From contig BSBK01002053.1 in the NCBI GenBank assembly GCA_027943335.1, positions 992,001-1,056,000 of the forward strand: a DNA stretch of 64,000 bases. The letters are read 5' to 3'. Under the pieces are notes generated by a model. That model worked only from the letters and a program-made list of their open reading frames with translations. It was not told the origin of the DNA and did no database searches. This document shows, piece by piece, positions 11,651 through 24,055 of this stretch (position 1 is its first letter; the number at the start of each line of letters is the position of its first letter). A program made the translations under genes and the position numbers. The DNA comes from Chamaecyparis obtusa (taxonomy: Eukaryota; Streptophyta; Pinopsida; Cupressales; Cupressaceae).

Positions 11651-12905
11651 TTTTGGATATTGATAATGCATGGGTGGTGATTGAGACATGTAATATGTTT
11701 AATCACTACATTACTAAATGGGCACTCATACTATTGTCATTTGTGTTTTGTCATTGATGTCAACATATGCTTCTATAAAGGAACCAGACTGGTAATCAAA
11801 GTGTACAGACACTATACAGATGCTTCAAATGCTGTGAAGATGCTTAGGAGTTTAGGTGGATGTTGTGATCTTATATATATGATTGCATCATTAAGTGTTT
11901 CATATTAAGAGAGTTACAACTAGTTTAGTAAAGACTGGTCACTAGACTGTGACAGTGAGAATTGAAAGAGTTAGTCTCTAGGTTTTTGATATAACTTTTA
12001 GAGGGATTCAATTCAAGGTATGTGAACTTGAAGGATGATGGAAGGGGAACTTATAGATTTTCATTGGTTAGTGCAAGGTACATAATGATTGGTGATGTCA
12101 TCTATGGTGTGTGCTCTGGCAATGGCTTATTTTGAAGCTGACTCAGGGAATGAAGTGTGTGTTTTGTTTGGCAAGCATAAATCAAGGATGTCGGTCCTTA
12201 ATTGTTGTAATGTAATCATGTAAACTTGTTATAGATAATGTATGTATCTTAGCAATGGTTTATGTAATTGTTTGTTATTATAAAAGCCTCATGGGCCAAT
12301 GTGATCATGAAAATTGTAATATGGTATATATGTAGAATCTTTTCTTTGGAAAAGATATGGATGGAATAGTTGTGATATAGAGAAGGTGGAAAAGTTGTGA
12401 GCTTGTGTCTGCTACATGTAGAGTAGAGTTTTACTGGTGAAATTCATTGGAATGGATCAAGAAAAGATAGTTTCTAGCAAATAGTTCAAAATATTGTGTA
12501 TTTATTCATATACACCTATTGCGAACTAGTGAGTTCTGAAGGTGGATTTAACCTTCTTTGGGTAGCGAGCCTTGGGCAGTGAGCCCTATCTTGTTCTTGA
12601 CTTCTAATAGGGTCTATCCTCTAACAAGGACTATGTATTGTAATGTTTCAATAAGCTCCTAACATGGCTATATGTTCTAATAAGGATTACTATGCTCTTG
12701 GTACATCATTTGTGGGTACTAATTCCCACTAGGGTGTTTACCTTTAATAGGGTTTCCCTGAAACCAAAATATTATGTTATTAAGTTGGTATTCATTATGT
12801 TCATTAAATTTGATATTAATGAGCTTAAATTTTAAATTTTAATATTTTGTTATACAACTGATTCACCCCCCCTCTCAGTTGTATTGTAGACTGTTATTCC
12901 TAACA
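11651..12905 (+). repeat. Copia A 3' LTR
   Basis: It begins TTTTGGATATTG (a decayed TGTTGG start) after the purine tract and ends ATTCCTAACA. About 1,255 bases. It carries GATTCACCCCCCCTCTCAG at 12860-12878, near its end, as do the LTRs of F. No partner LTR is in the window, so the exact edges rest on the conserved termini. Confidence 0.82.
12279..12286 (+). promoter_or_regulatory. TATA-like box in the copia A LTR
   Basis: TATAAAAG about 630 bases into the LTR, where the U3/R promoter is expected. Motif match only. Confidence 0.45.
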
Positions 12906-12936
12906 CACACATGTTAGAAATATATGTTTAGGGTTG
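12906..12936. other. Short spacer between elements A and G
   Basis: 31 bases of AT-rich sequence. It should contain one target duplication for A and one for G, but the partner copies lie outside the window, so neither can be confirmed. It is the only stretch not clearly inside a retroelement. Confidence 0.5.
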
Positions 12937-13949
12937 TGTTGGTTCCTCTTTCTTCTTGCAAATTTCAACCCTTTGTGACAACTTAATGTCCTTGACTCTT
13001 TATACCCACTCTAAATTTGACAAGAAAAAGGATCAATTAATGAGGATCAAGTCCTCCTACACTTTAAGCCTTAAGCTCAAGTGGGTGTACCTTTAGGATT
13101 CACTTCTTTAAGGAATCAAAAAATCTTATTTGTATTTATCAAATATAAATACTAAGCATTAATATTCTTGATACATAAACTAAAAGATTTTATCATTTAA
13201 AGATTTGATGATGATAACTGCCTCTTAAGAATAGACCGGTGCCTAATTCTAGGGAAAAGAGTCAAATAAAACATACATCCACAAAGAGCTTCTAAATCAA
13301 ACATACCCAAAACCTAGATGAGATGCTTTGCAAATCATTCCTCTCATTCTCACACTTAGACATCAAATTCTCAAAAAATCTCAAATTCTTTGAAATTACC
13401 CCTAAGAATTACCCTTCCCTTGGAAGAAACTCAAGAACAATTTCATAATTTGCTTTGTAAACCATATATTAAAATGCTTTTCAAAATTAACATATAATAA
13501 ATCAAGATCAAAACAAGAAGGCATTCACAAATATGAGAAGGGATTTCATTATATTCTCATTAAATTTTTTTGTATCAGTACATTTAATATGATAAAATGC
13601 TAGAACAAAAACTCTATATCCAAATTTTTCTCTCTATTATAGTTATAAAATTCACCATCCTTAAAACAATACAAAGTCCTACTACTTATAGTATTCACTA
13701 GCCATCTTGGAATCCTGGAAGAATCAAGATGCAAAAAGCTTCAGATGGATAGGAAATAGAAAGACACTAGAAGACAAAAATCAACAATGATTACAAGAAG
13801 TGGAGAATAAATTGGAGCAGTATCTTTGTAATCATTTTGAATCTCCAACAGGTGGCACCTTTGTCTTCATGTGTTCAAAGTAACTTCTAAAAGTGGTTGT
13901 ATGGATAATGATTTCCAAACTAGCTAACATACATTATTCTTTTAATGAT
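12937..13949 (-). repeat. Element G, left (3') LTR
   Basis: It starts TGTTGGTTCCTC and aligns by eye with 57027-57791 plus 63767-64000. The alignment is still good at the window edge (CATACATTATTCTTTTAATGAT near 13949), so the true end lies at or somewhat beyond 13949, probably before 14100. It holds no coding sequence. Confidence 0.82.
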
Positions 13950-16900
13950 AGTTACCCTCCTTATGCTCAATGATCAGGTGCCAGGTGTTGTTCAGTCCTC
14001 TTCCATTGCCTCCAAATCTGCTACAGTTGGCTTCTTCTTCTTAGGCTTTGTAATTTTATTTCATCATGTCACCTCTTCTTCTATTGGCCACATGAAGCTA
14101 TTCAAGCTCTATAATTTCTTCATTTTCCTTTCCCACCTCGAGTCAGTTATGGCCTTGGTATCAGCAACAAACCTTGTGCAATTAGTTTCTACCTTGAACA
14201 TGTCATCCAAGATATGATTAAACTTGTCCATGTCCAAGGTACCATCTTCATTCAAGAAGGACTCCTCCCCTGTCAGAAAAGCATTCAAATCACTCTTCCA
14301 CTTCTCAACATTCTTTATTTCACTATTTTCCTTGTGAATTAGAGGCATGCAATTTTTGTAATCAAGACCAAACATATCTATTTTTTACTTCACCAATTAA
14401 TTCTATCATCTCTCCCACTTGGCTAACTGGCTTTGGGATGTCTATCTTGTGAGGCTACAACACCTCCAACTTGTCAAACAATGGGCCCCTACATGACCAG
14501 ATGTTGAACAATGACTCCAAAATAGCCATTGCAACCTTTACATATCCACTTATTTTATGCAACAAATTGAATGAGTCATGGATTTAATCCATTTTCCCTT
14601 TTATTAATTCATACCTACGTTACATAATACTTTCCAAGGCATCAAGTGCAACCTCATTCTTTTCCTTATTAGAATTTTTAGTTGACACTTAAGGATTTAC
14701 TATCACTAGAGGTGCAAGAGCTTCAATCTCATGGACTGGAGGGGGAGCAACCTTAGATGCTTCTTCTAACTTGACCTTAAGGTCCTATAGTTCTTCCTCT
14801 AAGACCTTGATCCTCATCAATCTCTTCTCTCTATCCTTGCTAGGACAATTGTCTCATGATATAAATTCCCATATCTATTTGACAATTGCATAGTTTTAGC
14901 CTCATTAAGATAGGCAAAGTGGGTAATGACTTTAAGGTTTGTTGTATTTTGTACTATCCATATGATCTTTGTCTCCATCCATTTTATTAGAAACATTGAC
15001 CAGACAAGGCTTCTATGTTCTTGGAGCAAGGGATCGCATTGTAAGTGTTTAGGACCTTGGATCATATCCACATCCCTTGATCATCTCTCTAATTTGTGTC
15101 TCATAAGACATTTGGGCCTTTGGCTACCTTCTAATTTAATCTATGATAAAGGATGAAGCTATATCCCATCCTGGGACAGGCAACATCCCACTTGATTTCA
15201 CCATTTTCCTAGCCTCATTAATAGTAATGCTTTTTAAACTGGGGTCATATGTGGCTAGGGATTGCATGGCCTCATTATTAGGATCAGTCTCATCTATTAC
15301 TTGAACTTTTCTACCTATCTATTGTTGCTTTCTCCATATAAGGAAGTTCTTGAATTAATCACTCTTCATGAAATCATCATCATTCAACAATTCTTCCTGG
15401 TATAATTCCCTCTCATCCCTACACATTTGGAGAGGCAACTCCACCTTCTCTTAAGTCTCTTTCTTCATGCTTTCTCTTATATTTTTTCTCAATCGTTGAT
15501 GGTAAGGCCTATCACTAGGAACTAGTGAAACAATTCTATCAACTCTCTTTTCTGACCCCCTTGGCCTTCAAGACTCACCTATCTTTGTTCTTTTTATTTT
15601 TAATGGAGGCTCACTTGTTGCCTTTATTTCTATGAAACTTGGTGGCTCACTCATATGAGGAGGGCTATCTTGCTCATAGGATCCCTCACTAGCCTCTTCA
15701 TACTCAGAATATGAGTACTCCCTCTAGACTTCTAGTTTCTCATCCAATTGAGCCTCAAGTTTTTTTTACAGGGTATCATACATGATAATCATTTTATTGA
15801 TTCTAGAAATGTATGGAAGGTTAATAAAGTATCCTCCAAAAGAAATCCCTACCTTCTTCATTTGTGCTTCTAGGCCCAACAGATCATAGAACTTACCAAG
15901 CCTTTTTTCAATCTCTTCTTCATCTAGTATGGTTCTTATGAAATCTTCATCATCCAACCCCTCATGTTCATAGATAGTGCTAATACTATGAATCAACAAC
16001 TTCTTATTATTCCTTATGAAGTCCTCAAGATCAACATATCTATTTTCAATTGTGCTCATTTTGAACTGACCCAACCACTTGCTGATTTCAAGCAGAGCCC
16101 TCTTTCCAATGGTAAAGTTGGTCACTTTGAACTGTCTAGGGGTGAAAGTCCCTTTTCTATGTGGAGCCAGATGAAATCCATGAGGGAAACCCTTGGGGGT
16201 ACAAATTTAGGGAGTACATGTGGGGGTTGAGGGCATCCATATACCCTAATCACACTGAAGGTCTTTCCCTAGTAGAAACTACCCCAACTATGGTCTAGGG
16301 GCCACTTATCTTCATATTCACATGGCCTCAAGAGCCTCAACACCTTGGTGGACAATTTGATAATATTTACCCTAAGCAGATTAAGGATTGGGTGGACAAT
16401 CCAATTATGAAACCCAAAAAACTCATGCTCATTTGATGTGTAGTTCCAAACCCTTAACCATAGATGAACAAGGTTTGGTTGGCCATTTACCATCATTCTT
16501 GGCCTTAACATTTTCACATCAAAACTATTTACATTGTAAAATAATATCAGATGCATTAATAAAGAATAATGCTTGAAGTGGGGCTGCAAGTTTTTCTTGA
16601 TGCTCATAAGACCCTTATGCATTTGGTCTATTGCATATTGAATGTAATCATAGTCAGTGTTGACATGGGAGTTCTGAAAGTCAAGAATGATCATTAGAAA
16701 CTCTACAAGCATTATCTTTTCATCTACATCCATCCCCAACACTCTACATAACCCATATTCTAAATACCTCATATAAAAATGTAGATCCTTGAATTCATAT
16801 GGTGCATTCATTCAAGTGGGTAGAGGGGCTATGTATTTCCTTTTCTTTGGCATGATGTTTGGGATCAGGGTTTTAACTAGATTGATTTGTTTCTTATATT

Positions 16901-17395
16901 TATCCTTCTCCTTACTCAAATCAATCTCTATAGAGGAAGAGGAGTAGGCACCAAAGGCTTTCATGAATGAACCCCTATCAAGAGTTACTAAGGAAAACTG
17001 ATCATCTTTTCTTATTATTTTGGACATAGGGTCATATTTCTTGGCCAATTCTACCAACAAGTCCACATCTATGAATACATATGGGACAATAAGATTTCCC
17101 ATGGCTAACTTCCAAGCATTGCAGACTGGTATTTTCTTGACTCAGTTTCTATAAAAGTAATTGAAAAGATGGTAACCAAAACAAGGAGTATTTGGTTCTC
17201 TACAAGTAGACATGTAATCAAAAAAGGTTTCATCATTTACTTTTTCATTTTGTTTAGACCCTGGGAGTAGAGTGATGAATTCCTCTGAAAAGTTGTGTTT
17301 TCCCTTCTTTTCTTCCCCTGAATCCTTAGCCCCTTCACTAGATGAAACTCTGGTTGACTTATCCTGAAAGCATTGAATATGTTTTTCTCTAAAAA
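13950..17395 (-). pseudogene. Element G extra ORF of unknown function in the env-like position
   Basis: Minus-strand open segments at 17102-16812 and 16811-16269 are in one frame; 16125-15766, 15071-14817 and 14375-14109 follow after frameshifts. The N-terminal part is acidic and Ser/Glu-rich (read upstream of 17102 through a stop near 17139). A globular part follows with MGNLIVPYVFIDVDLLVELA, FSLVTLDRGSFMKAFGAY, YAIDQMHKGLMSIKK and HYSLLMHLILFYN. The C-terminal half is charged, with ESRRPRGSEKRVDRIV and coiled-coil-like stretches. No pol motif is seen. It lies between integrase and the 3' LTR, as the env-like genes of some plant gypsy elements do. I do not recognise the family. No signal peptide or clear membrane segment is visible. 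Confidence 0.65.
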
Positions 17396-17512
17396 TGCAC
17401 TAAAATATCACTTCTCAATCTCTTCTCAATATCTTCTCACAAATATTCTTCTCAATTGCAGCTCACCGAAAATCTAAAAATTCATTAAGTGTAAGAGAAG
17501 GCAGTGTCTTGT

Positions 17513-17520
17513 CCTTATAT
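17513..17520 (-). promoter_or_regulatory. TATA-like box upstream of element G's extra ORF
   Basis: ATATAAGG on the minus strand, about 120 bases before the ORF's first readable codons. It lies only about 25 bases from the site where element I inserted. Weak motif evidence. Confidence 0.3.
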
Positions 17521-17540
17521 CATTTTGCAATAAATGCAGA

Positions 17541-17545
17541 GAACT
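17541..17545. repeat. Target-site duplication of element I, left copy
   Basis: GAACT; the right copy at 33252-33256 reads TAACT, so four of five bases match. Confidence 0.7.
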
Positions 17546-20482
17546 TGTTAGCCCATTTTCCTATAACAGCAAAAATCCTCAGAAAATGGTCTGCACCTGC
17601 AAAAAAATTTATGGCCGCTACATTTTTCCTTTGGTCTCTGCTTTATCTTTTCCATGTTTCTGACTCAAACCCTAGGCAAAAATTCAAAAATCTAGCCGTT
17701 GCATGTAAAAAACCCTAGTTTGTCCCAGCCTTGTCTAATTCTTCATTACCTTTTCAGGCCACTTAAGTTTTCCTTTATGCATGTGTGCTTTTCTTCCCGG
17801 TCCATCATCAGTTCTCTGAATCCCCAAACGGTTAACATTTTGTTCAGTGAATGGGTGAAAGCCTTGTGTTCATGTATTCTCTTAATCTCTGGTAGTCTCT
17901 TGTTAACCCTCAGTGACTGGGCATAGTGGTTATCTTTCCTCACAATCATGTATTCTCCAAGTCCTTGGGCAGTTATCTTTCTCATCCAGTGATTACCTGA
18001 CTGCAGTGTTTGCATGGTTGCTTAGTATCAAGCGGTCTCATGTTAACATCTGATGACCTGGCAAACACGGTTCACTTTTCTTTAGTTGCGTGATCACTAA
18101 GTGTCTGGTGGTTTAAGGTCAGGAAGCAGTTAAGGCTCAGACAAATCTGACAGTTGTCATTATATCATTGATGGAAGATGCAAGGATTTTAAGCTTGTGG
18201 TGTAGTGATAGCCGTTTGATGCTCTTTAAGGACTAACATTTGCGGTGGGTCCTCAGGGTGCTAGGTTGGATTGACTTGGCATTTTCTCATTGGTCGGGCT
18301 TGAATATGAGGCACAAGTGATAGTTTCTCATTGGTTGTTGAGCGATGAGGTAGTGGTTGTCAAATGGACCCAGGTGCAGTAAAAAAGTTGTATGTCTTCT
18401 TGTCAGATATTGTGACATGGTGATTTCTCATTGGCCAGTGGTGGTGACGAGGATGATGTTAGTGGGCCCAAGGTCTTCAGTCTTTGGAGTAGGTTAAAGT
18501 CCTACAAGATCTTGTGGTTGTTATTGCACTACAAGGATAAGATGCATGCCTTTTAGCATCACGCTTTAGTGATGACCATTGATCTTTCCTGATGCCAGAA
18601 GGTCTAAGGTTTGGTAGTTTTGACAATAAATTTGGTGGAGGTTTTTGGAAAATAGGAGAATAAGTGGTCATTGAATCTCCAAAAATTTTAGCGGTGCCAT
18701 AAGTTTTTTGGCAAATGGGAGATGGATTTCAGTTGCTAGTTCTCTGAATAATAACTTGGGTTAAGTGTTTTTCTTGTTCACTGGTTCACTGGATGAGGCT
18801 TGAGTTAAAGATAGTGTTTCACAAATAAAGAAAGCCTTCGTCGTGTAATCGCTAAATGTAAACTAGGATTCCTATTGAGTTAAGTCATGGAGCCCAGGAA
18901 AGATAGGATCATATGGTCATGATATAAAGTTGATTGAGATTTGAATATTGATCACTAATTTTTTGCTGGTGCTATGAAATAGCCATTTCTTCCAAGATTC
19001 AAATTTTCAAAGGGTTTCAGCGACAGGAAGGACTAAAATTGAATGTTTTAGCAGCTGGGTTTGTTAGGAGTGATCTCATCGACTGTTGCAGAGTGGTCTA
19101 GGGTGTTTAGTGATTGATTGTAGAGGTCTATACCATGGAAAAATAGGTAAGAGTTATTTGAGGCATGTTGCAGGTGTCTGATCAAACTGATAATGCATGG
19201 TGAATTCATGATCTTCAGTACTTTTTCAGAGATTCATCATAAATGGAGATCATCCTTGGGTTTGATCACTTGGTTTTCTCCCTTGTAATAATTTCCTGAT
19301 TGATCTTGGTTGGTTTGGTGGGTGAAATCCTAACCCTTTCCTTAGTCATCCGTAGCTTGTTGCATCCTAACTTGTTTAGGATTCCAAGGTGACTAGTGGT
19401 ATATATTCTATTATTTTGATTTTTGAAGGGTTCTAAATTTTGATTCTTGGTTCCAGTCTTTGGTAATCTAAGGGATTCTATTCTCTAGTTCCACTATCTT
19501 GATATAAAATATTGAAAATACAAGCTATGCAAAGTAGATTTCTCATCCTAAGTCTTTGAGTGAAGAGTTTTCCCCTGTATGTATTGATACACATTTCATG
19601 AAATACAATACAATTTCTGCCTTGGTTCTATTATTGTCTCTGAGCTTTGTGTTTATTCTTGTGTGTTTTTATTTGTAAGGCATATAGAGCATATTGGTTG
19701 TCAGATAATTACTCTAATTGTTGCATGAGTTTCTTTCAAGGAAGGGATTAAATTCTCGTATGCAATTTTAGGGAATGAACACATTTGTTGAGATTTTGAT
19801 GATAGCAAACTAAGACTGAGAAGATAGTCTGTAAGGAATTCTATCTAAACTGTATGTAGTTTGCAAGTCATACTACTGTATTTCTTTGAAATCCCTCTAT
19901 TGATTTTGTTAGACTCTTCTGCCCAAAGGATCAGGCATTGGTCTGATTTTTGTCTATGCAATCACCTTTCTATCATCAAGCACAAAAATTTATCATTACT
20001 AGTATATTTTTCATTTCATGTTCATGTTATGAATAGATAGGACTATCCTTGATGGAATATAGTTCATAATTGTTGATTCCTTGAAGATTGAATTAGAGGT
20101 TAACCTTCCTTGAGTTGTACTCACAAAAAGAAGAAGGATTCACTTCCTTATTCCATTGTCAATGCTGTTACATGTATAGTCTCTATTGTCAAGCTCTGTA
20201 TCAGGAGATTCTTAGTTGCCTATAGAGTGATCTTTTGTTGAAGTTATCTGAAGCCTAGATAGCATCACAATGAAGACCTAATCCACCAATCACAAGCTTA
20301 CTTGAAATACAGTAACCTTTTTATAGGCAACACCCACCATAGTCCTATGGAGCTCAAAGCAGAAGGAGGATCTTATCAAATCCTCATCAATTAGGCTTTT
20401 CTTGCAAACTTGGAGACCTTTTAAACTGAGAATCTAGCCAATCCTTTTGCCAAGTTTGATCCCACAAGAAAAATCCCTAACT
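17546..20482 (+). repeat. Element I 5' LTR
   Basis: It begins TGTTAGCCCATTTTCC and ends AAAAATCCCTAACT. It matches 30313-33251 along its whole length. At 2.94 kb it is long, as is usual for Tat/Ogre elements. The small ORFs inside it are not conserved between the two copies. Confidence 0.93.
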
Positions 20483-20485
20483 GAT

Positions 20486-20503
20486 TGGCGACTCTACTAG
20501 GGA
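20486..20503 (+). other. Primer binding site of element I (tRNA-Arg type)
   Basis: TGGCGACTCTACTAGGGA, three bases after the LTR. It resembles the tRNA-Arg-type primer site I associate with Tat/Ogre elements, and the same kind of site occurs in G. Confidence 0.85.
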
Positions 20504-20664
20504 ACTTGTAAAAAATATTTTATTAAGATATAGGGTTTAATTGAGCTAGGGCTCCTATCCTATACAAACCAGATAGTTACCATTTATATTTGTATTTTTT
20601 CCCAAATACTTGTGTGGTGACTGTCATAATCTTTGCACTAGTGTGAATTAAGGGATTGATCATA

Positions 20665-23190
20665 ATGAGTAAGAGAAGTACTAGAGCTTGGAAAAAGGAT
20701 CATCTAGAGGAAAATTTGGAAGGTGGACTCCCAAATACATCCAGGCGAATGAGAAAGGACAAGAATACTAATGACATGTCTTTCACATGGAAGTAGAAAA
20801 GAAATACAAGGACATAGGATCTTGTTCAAGTAAATCAAGAGGGAAATACTTTTGAATATGAGGAAGTAGTTGATTTAGGTTTGAATCAATATGAAGACTA
20901 CTATTCACCCTCTGAAATGGATGGAAGAAGTGCACAGCCTCATAGAAAAAGTATCCCCAGAAATGACAAAAGATTTAGAAATTAGTGTAAGAATAGGTGA
21001 GGTTCTGTTCCCTTTTTTTCATAGGACCATCAAATACCAGAGGATCACCAAGAGGAGGTTCCTACCCAAGAATCCTCATCTGAAACAACCCTTCCTGATT
21101 CTGAGGAAATTTTTGATGAAGTCTTTGAATTGGAAAGAAAGGTCTAGGAGCAGATTCAGATAAGGTAGAAAAGAGATAAGGAAAAAGAGGAAAATATTAG
21201 ACATGCTATGATCAGAGCAGAGTAATTGAAGAAATAATTGTTAGATCTTGAAGCCATGAATTAGGTTCCTATGAAAGAACAAGCAGAAGACCAGCCTATT
21301 GTCCAAAAAATTTATGACATAAGAAATCTTAGGGACAAAGGTAAACAAAAGGCTGTAGAGGTTTCAATAAATGAACCAAATCTTGCAGAGAAGTCCCTGG
21401 ATCAAGTAGCAAGATTAGAAGTTGACCTAGAGAAGGAAAAAAGGAAACAAGAATTGTTGGCAAAGGAGTTAGAAAAGGCAGAGCTTGAAGCCACTATAGT
21501 TGAAATGAAAAGAAAGATTGACTTCCTTAAGCAATCTTCTAGACCTGTCAGTACACCTTCCACTTCTACAGCACCGGACGCAAATGTATTGGGCACTGCC
21601 CAAAATTCAGGTATGCCTAAAACTTCCACTATTCCAAATATTCAAACATCCACTTCTCAGGGTGCTAGCCCTTCTCAAGTAGGTCCCATTCATGAGAGAC
21701 ATAAGCAATTGGTTTTTAGGGAGATTCCTGGTTACCCAAATCCCATCCCTGATGAAATTAGAAAGAAGCTTCCAAAATTCACTGGAAGCAATGCAGTTAC
21801 TTGTGAGGAACATTTGAAAAGTTTCATTGATGTAATAGATGACTATAACATTGAGCCTGATGATGTGATCATGAAACTTTTTGTTCAATCTTTGACTAAA
21901 GATGCTAGAGATTGGTTTAGAAATTTACCTCATGCTAGCGTATGTTCTTGGGACTAGTTCAAACATTTCTTCAAAGAACAATATGGTGATAAAACCAATG
22001 AAGGCTTCATGCTTAATGAGTTTAACAACATCAAGAAAAATTCAAATGAGGGTGTTGTTGAGTTCAATGTTAGATTTCAGAAGGCCATGCATAAATTGCT
22101 ACAAGTTATCAGGTTAGATGACAAGATTTGTTTGGTCACTTACCTGAATGCTTTTGATTAAAAAATGGGATATCTTTTGAGAGATAAGAACCCTAGAAAT
22201 CTGGCAGAAGCTTACAAGTTGGCTATTAATATAGAAAGAAATAGAAGAATATCAAGGAAGTTGGGAAGGAGGGAGGACTGTTAGCCCTCAGTGTCAAATA
22301 GAAAGGAACCAGGTAAATCTGATACAAAACCAAAGGATGATGATAGTTTGAAGAAAATCTTGAAAGAAATAAAGGATTTAAAACCTAGCAAAGAAAGGAC
22401 TAGTATAGTGCAGGGAAATGATAGGCCATCCTTTAATAACTTTAACAAGTTACCAAGAATGCATAAATATCCCTATAATACTCAGTGGAAAGATGGGAAG
22501 CCAACACTCCCTGAAAGAAAGGATAAATCAAATGATAAGACCCCAGACCCCTTGCATAGGAATGTAGTAAATATGAATGATGATGTTCCTTGGTGTATTT
22601 TTTTCCAATCACCTCATGACCCTTATTACTGTGCATTTCTCAAAGTGTTTCTGTGGATGAAGATCAAGACAACAACAATGAGGAGTCTTATGATGATCAA
22701 GGATGTGGTATGACTTCTTCATTCATATATGATGAATTAGACTCTATAGAAGAAGATGAAGATGAAGATGTTGGTAGACCCCAAGTCAGAAATGAGATTT
22801 ATCATTAGCAAGTGTTTTCTAATGAGGAAGATGGTCACATGGATGAAATCCAGTGCAACACTTTAAGAAATGATGAATCAGTAGTGTTGAGAAGACCTTC
22901 TGATGAAGAGATTTCACAAATCATAGCAGATATGGTCACTAAGGCCAAAAGAAATTACAACTTAAGAAATAGGGTGGTAGGTGGTCCAAGTGGCAGGCCT
23001 ACTAGAATTTTCATCAAGAAAATAGAAAAGGATGAAAAAAAAATCCAAGATAAGCAAAAGGCTACTGAAGTTGTCAACAAGACCAAAGTGAAGAAAAATG
23101 TCACTTTCACAAAGCCAATTGTTGCTTACAAAGTAAAAAATAAGCCTCTTGTAGATACTGTATCTTCTCTGCAAAAGGAGGTGAAGATCT
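20665..23190 (+). pseudogene. Element I gag
   Basis: The probable start is the ATG at 20665 (MSKRSTRAWKKDH), about 160 bases after the primer site. A charged N-terminal region with several stops is followed by a coiled coil (21271-21540; VDLEKEKRKQELLAKELEK), a Ser/Thr/Pro-rich linker and the gag core (21730-22270): KLPKFTGSNAVTCEEHLKSF, MKLFVQSLTKDARDWFRNL, FFKEQYGDK, FMLNEFNN. Near 22580 lies a zinc-knuckle-like PWCIFFQSPHDPYYC whose second Cys is Phe. A frameshift near 22636 moves the acidic tail into another frame. A basic segment with NYNLRNRVVGG follows. Stops occur throughout, for example at 21955-21957. Confidence 0.85.
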
Positions 23191-23282
23191 AGACCCAAGA
23201 TAGTCCTAATCTGATCTCACATGAAGAAAATAAGGAGCTCACTGCCATTGGGCAAGATCTTGTAGATTCAAAGTATGTTCCC

Positions 23283-23896
23283 ATTGACATGAGCAAATTG
23301 TTGTCACAGATTACTGTAAAGGTCCCCTTATTAGAAATGATGAGGATAAAGGAGCATAAATTCAAGGCTTTGAGTTGGGTGAAGGGAGCTTTTCCTTTTG
23401 ATGCCCAAGATTCCACCAAAGCTAGTAGAATGGCTACTGCAACAAATGTGGGGAGATCATCTCTGAGATCCCTTAGATTTATTTGGACACTAATGCTACA
23501 AATGCTCTGACAGGAACTATTGACCCTTTCTTTCTGTCCCTAATAGTAAATGGAAAGTTTTTAAGAAACTGCATGATTGATTTAGGAGCCTCTAATACTG
23601 TTATGCCTACAGAAATAATGAGATCCTTGGGTCTGAAAGTGGATACACCACATGGAAGATGTCAGGCTATGGATTCAAGAGAGGTCCCTGTTATTGGTAC
23701 TATAAAAGCACTTCCTTACAAGTTGACAACTTTCCTTGACAAGTTGTTAACAATGAGTGTTTTGGTGGTTGATATCCCACCTCATTATGGAATGTTACTG
23801 TCAAGGAAGTGGAGTGCCTCAATGGCAGGTAGTATCCAATGTGACTTGTCTTTTGCAACTTTTAATATTGATGGTGACATTGTGAAAGTATCCTGA
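23283..23896 (+). pseudogene. Element I aspartic protease
   Basis: A short conserved lead-in (MSKLLSQITVKVPLLEMMRI, 23289 on) precedes the protease, which opens at 23483. Visible are DPFFLSLIVNG, the active-site region DLGASNTVMP at 23579-23608, LGLKVDTPHG and a C-terminal segment with DIPPHYGMLLSRKW. The usual active site is D-S/T-G-A; here the second residue is Leu, which should inactivate it. G's copy of the same site is altered differently (DTRAS). The frame ends at a stop after DIVKVS. Confidence 0.85.
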
Positions 23897-24055
23897 GAAA
23901 GAAGAACCCCACATATGATTGAAATAAGTGATGATCACTTGAATTATTGTGTGGATGTTGACATGTAGAATTTCAGATTAGAAGAGACTGTACCACCAGT
24001 GGAGGAGATAGATCCATTGGTTGTAGAACTAAAGAAACATCAAGATGGACTGTGG

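Larger units (their letters stand above)
1..12905 (+). mobile_element. Ty1/copia element A, left end outside window, split by element B
   Basis: The pol order is protease tail, GAG-pre-integrase, integrase, RT, RNase H, which is the copia order (integrase before RT). Coding sequence runs from base 1 to 1606 and resumes at 9942 after element B. The frame joins exactly across the gap: the conserved T-K-W before the break is followed by V-F-K-N-K after it. A purine tract at 11639-11650 and a 3' LTR at 11651-12905 close the element; the 5' LTR, gag and most of the protease lie left of the window. Several in-frame stops and lost catalytic residues show it is dead. The copia lineage cannot be settled by eye. 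Confidence 0.93.

Noticed and set aside
12906..12936. Host intergenic DNA
   Set aside because: Only 31 bases separate A from G; too short to assign to anything other than the insertion junction.
15361..16125. Host gene with an acidic coiled-coil protein
   Set aside because: It lies on G's coding strand, between G's LTR and integrase, and is contiguous with the extra ORF once frameshifts are allowed.
13950..17395. Envelope gene call for G's extra ORF
   Set aside because: Position fits, but there is no signal peptide, fusion peptide or clear membrane anchor; left as unknown.
17509..18015. ORFs in the element I LTR (similar ones at 30191-30718)
   Set aside because: They lie in LTR sequence, are not equally open in both copies and have no domain.
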